A stretch of DNA of 64,000 nucleotides from Nakamurella multipartita DSM 44233 (GTDB lineage: Bacteria; Actinomycetota; Actinomycetes; Mycobacteriales; Nakamurellaceae), in the NCBI RefSeq assembly GCF_000024365.1, contig NC_013235.1, positions 2,542,001 to 2,606,000 on the forward strand, written 5' to 3'. Shown here piece after piece: positions 62,224 through 64,000 of the stretch (position 1 is its first letter; each line of letters begins with the position of its first letter). Position numbers and translations under genes: made by a program. The notes beneath the pieces were generated by a model, which worked only from the letters and a program-made list of their open reading frames with translations, did not search any database and was not told where the DNA came from.

Positions 62224-63495
62224 ATGCCGGTGATCGACGACGACGAGATCGCCTACGGCCGGGTCGCGGGGATGGACATCTCCAAGCGCGATGTCAAGGT
62301 CGCGGTCCGGCTGATCGAGAACGGCCGGGTCAAACGACTCAAGGTCCGCACCTTCGCCACGACGACACCATCGCTGCTGCGGCTACGGGACTGGCTGACC
62401 GAACTGGACATCGAGCTGGTCGCGATGGAATCGACCGGGGTGTACTGGAAACCATTGTTCCTGGTGCTGGAAGACCAGTTCAGATGCTGGCTACTCAACC
62501 CGCGGGACGTCAAACGGGTACCGGGCAACAAGACCGACGTCAAGGACGCCGAATGGATCGCTCGGATGGCTCAGCTCGGGCTCGTCACACCCTCGTTCGT
62601 GCCGGACATCCCGGTGCGGGAGCTGCGGGAGTTGACCCGGTACCGCAGCAACGTGGTCCGCGACCGGACCCGCGCCGTGCAACGGCTGCAGGATCTGCTC
62701 GAATCCGCCGGGATCAAGCTGTCCAGCACGGTCAGCGACATCACCGGCAAATCGGCCACCGCGATGCTGCACGCGATGATCAACGACCCGGCCGGGGCGA
62801 TGAGTGATCCCCGCCAGGTCGCGGACCTGGCGCTGGTCCGGATGCGCAGCAAGCTCCCGGAACTGACCGAGGCCCTGACCGGACACTTCACCGACCACCA
62901 CGCGCGACTGGCCGCCACGATGATGCGACAGATCAACGACCTCGACACGCTCCTCACGGACCTGGACCAACAGATCGACCAGGAGATCGCCCCTTTCGCC
63001 CGAGCGGTTGACCACCTCGAGACGATCCCGGGAGTCAGCCGCCGCGCCGCGATGATCATCGTCTCCGAGATCGGGATCGACATGAGCCGGTTCACCGGGA
63101 CCGACCGGCTGGCCTCGTGGGCCGGGCTCAGCCCCGGGAACAACGAATCAGCCGGACGACACCTCTCGACCCGGACCCGCAAGGGCAACCGGTCACTACG
63201 CGCAGTGCTGTTCCAGTGCGCCAAGGCCGCCGCCCGCACCCACAGCACGTACCTGGCCGCGAAGTACGCCGATCTGTGTACCCGGATGAAACCAACCAAA
63301 GCCCTGGTCGCGATCTCCAGGATCATCCTGGAGACCTGTCACCACCTGATCCGCAAAGACACCGACTACCACGACCTCGGACCCACCTACCTGAACGAAT
63401 ACCGCCGCCGCGACCTGGACAAGAACCGGATCCGCCGCGCCCGCACCATCCTCGAAACCAACGGCTACACCGTCACCCACAACGACGCCGCATGA
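62224..63495 (+). CDS. IS110-family transposase (DEDD, Tnp20 serine)
   Basis: A 423-residue RuvC-like transposase. The DEDD acids are Asp18 (GMDISK), Glu69 (AMESTGVYW), Asp105 and Asp108 (NKTDVKDAEW); the helical linker follows, and the C-terminal Tnp20 domain starts near VDHLETIPGVSRRAAMIIVSEIG with GLSPGNNESAGR, where Ser309 is the likely catalytic serine. The reading frame is intact, so the element could be active. ATG 62224 has GGAGG at 62212-62216. It would recombine DNA guided by the bridge RNA. Confidence 0.93.
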   Translation: MPVIDDDEIAYGRVAGMDISKRDVKVAVRLIENGRVKRLKVRTFATTTPSLLRLRDWLTELDIELVAMESTGVYWKPLFLVLEDQFRCWLLNPRDVKRVPGNKTDVKDAEWIARMAQLGLVTPSFVPDIPVRELRELTRYRSNVVRDRTRAVQRLQDLLESAGIKLSSTVSDITGKSATAMLHAMINDPAGAMSDPRQVADLALVRMRSKLPELTEALTGHFTDHHARLAATMMRQINDLDTLLTDLDQQIDQEIAPFARAVDHLETIPGVSRRAAMIIVSEIGIDMSRFTGTDRLASWAGLSPGNNESAGRHLSTRTRKGNRSLRAVLFQCAKAAARTHSTYLAAKYADLCTRMKPTKALVAISRIILETCHHLIRKDTDYHDLGPTYLNEYRRRDLDKNRIRRARTILETNGYTVTHNDAA

Positions 63496-63634
63496 ACTAA
63501 CCCCGCCCCGCCAACCCCCACGCCCGTCACCAACCAGCCCACACCAGCAGGCCGGCAACTCAAACACGCCCCCGTCCGAGCCGCCCGTCACCTATTTTCG
63601 ACTGATCAACAGCCGGGTCGGGGTGACGGCGCGG

Positions 63635-64000
63635 TCAGTGGTCGGCCGTCGCGGGGCGGCGGAACAGGCTGCGCGCCCAGAGGTATCCGGCGATGGCGAT
63701 GATCACGCACCAGCCCGCGGCGGTGGCCAGGGTGGCCCACTCCCACTGGCCGGCCAGCAGCCCCCGAATGCCTTCGATCATCGGGGTGAACGGCTGGTGC
63801 TCGGCGAACCAGGACAGCCCGGCCGGCATCGACGCGGTCGGCACGAACCCGCTGCTCAGGAACGGCAGGATCATCAGGAAGGTAGGGGTGTTGCTGGCCG
63901 TCTCGACGCTGCGGGAGAGCAGGCCGAAGGCGACCGTGAGCCAGGTCAGGGCGAAGGCGATCAGGGCCAGCAGAGCGATGAGCACCAGCCACTGGGCGGG
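63635..64000 (-). CDS. ABC-2 type transporter permease (C-terminal part)
   Basis: The 3' portion of a reverse-strand gene that continues past the window end. It encodes at least 121 residues: helices LVLIALLALIAFALTWLTVAFGLL and WATLATAAGWCVIIAIAGYLWA surround the text SNTPTFLMILPFLSSGFVPTASMPAG and FAEHQPFTPMIEGIRGLLAGQ, characteristic of daunorubicin-resistance-type (DrrB) permeases. Its ATPase partner is not in the window. Confidence 0.85.
   Translation of the reverse strand, partial: PAQWLVLIALLALIAFALTWLTVAFGLLSRSVETASNTPTFLMILPFLSSGFVPTASMPAGLSWFAEHQPFTPMIEGIRGLLAGQWEWATLATAAGWCVIIAIAGYLWARSLFRRPATADH

Larger units (their letters stand above)
61982..63610 (+). mobile_element. IS110-family insertion sequence (ends approximate)
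   Basis: A DEDD transposase preceded by about 240 non-coding bases and followed by a short tail, the layout of IS110 elements, which lack long terminal inverted repeats. The exact ends cannot be read with confidence. An 8-bp inverted pair GTTGATCA (61926-61933) and TGATCAAC (63603-63610) might bound the element, in which case the hairpin would be inside. Confidence 0.65.

Noticed and set aside
61926-63610. GTTGATCA/TGATCAAC as true terminal inverted repeats of the IS110 element
   Set aside because: Eight bases may match by chance, and IS110 elements normally lack terminal inverted repeats. It is kept only as a possible boundary.

Overview
The window is very GC-rich, densely packed DNA from a high-GC Gram-positive bacterium (Actinobacteria). 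The evidence is the fabG1-inhA pair followed further on by NfeD/SPFH genes as in mycobacteria, a resuscitation-promoting factor behind a ydaO-type (c-di-AMP) leader, actinobacterial DUF families (DUF3097, DUF5709, DUF2520 before panC), frequent GTG starts and several apparently leaderless transcripts. A Nakamurella-like or related frankineal/corynebacterineal lineage fits; this is inference, not a match.

Layout. 1-1892: end of a VWA membrane protein, fabG1 and inhA (mycolate/FAS-II type reductases). 1922-3720: an IS1182-like element with a frameshifted transposase, inserted exactly at a CTAG that is also the stop codon of the next gene. 3721-10643: a hypothetical protein, a YtrA-type GntR/ABC exporter operon with a palindromic operator, a DUF3097 protein, and convergent cstA-ybdD. 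10857-21638: NfeD and SPFH proteins, a DUF2520 protein, panC, two lipoprotein serine-hydrolase paralogues (one with its catalytic motifs destroyed), panB, M20 and P1 peptidases and a DUF998 protein. 21680-35484: NDH-2, MarR, membrane protein, hydrolase, DUF2252, GlgC-like protein, riboswitch-rpf, P55-like exporter, small enzymes, and YCII plus an ECF sigma factor.

36883-45489 is a bacterial microcompartment (BMC) locus: a forward BMC-H gene facing an eight-gene reverse operon (BMC-P, BMC-H, acylating aldehyde dehydrogenase, EutJ-like chaperone, BMC-T, malate/lactate dehydrogenase-like fusion, zinc alcohol dehydrogenase, PucR regulator). Shell, aldehyde oxidation and NAD recycling are present, but no recognised signature enzyme. 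Repeated CGGACA half-sites occur before both transcription units and before the aldehyde dehydrogenase gene.

45750-61897 is the most unusual part. A lipocalin-like protein, HAD and PtpB-like phosphatases and an MftR-like TetR regulator precede three tandem mycofactocin-type SDR genes (the third frameshifted), a MoxR ATPase and a VWA protein. Facing them is a reverse set: a free-standing phosphohistidine (PEP-utiliser mobile) domain, an unrecognised 478-residue protein, a 205-residue protein and a PPDK-like protein whose C-terminal domain lacks the usual pyruvate-site motifs; then a membrane reductase-like protein. This looks like an ATP/phosphohistidine substrate-activation system joined to mycofactocin-dependent alcohol oxidation, with an unknown substrate.

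61898-64000: a 24-bp perfect hairpin, an IS110-family element with a non-coding left end that probably encodes a bridge RNA, and the C-terminal part of an ABC-2 permease.
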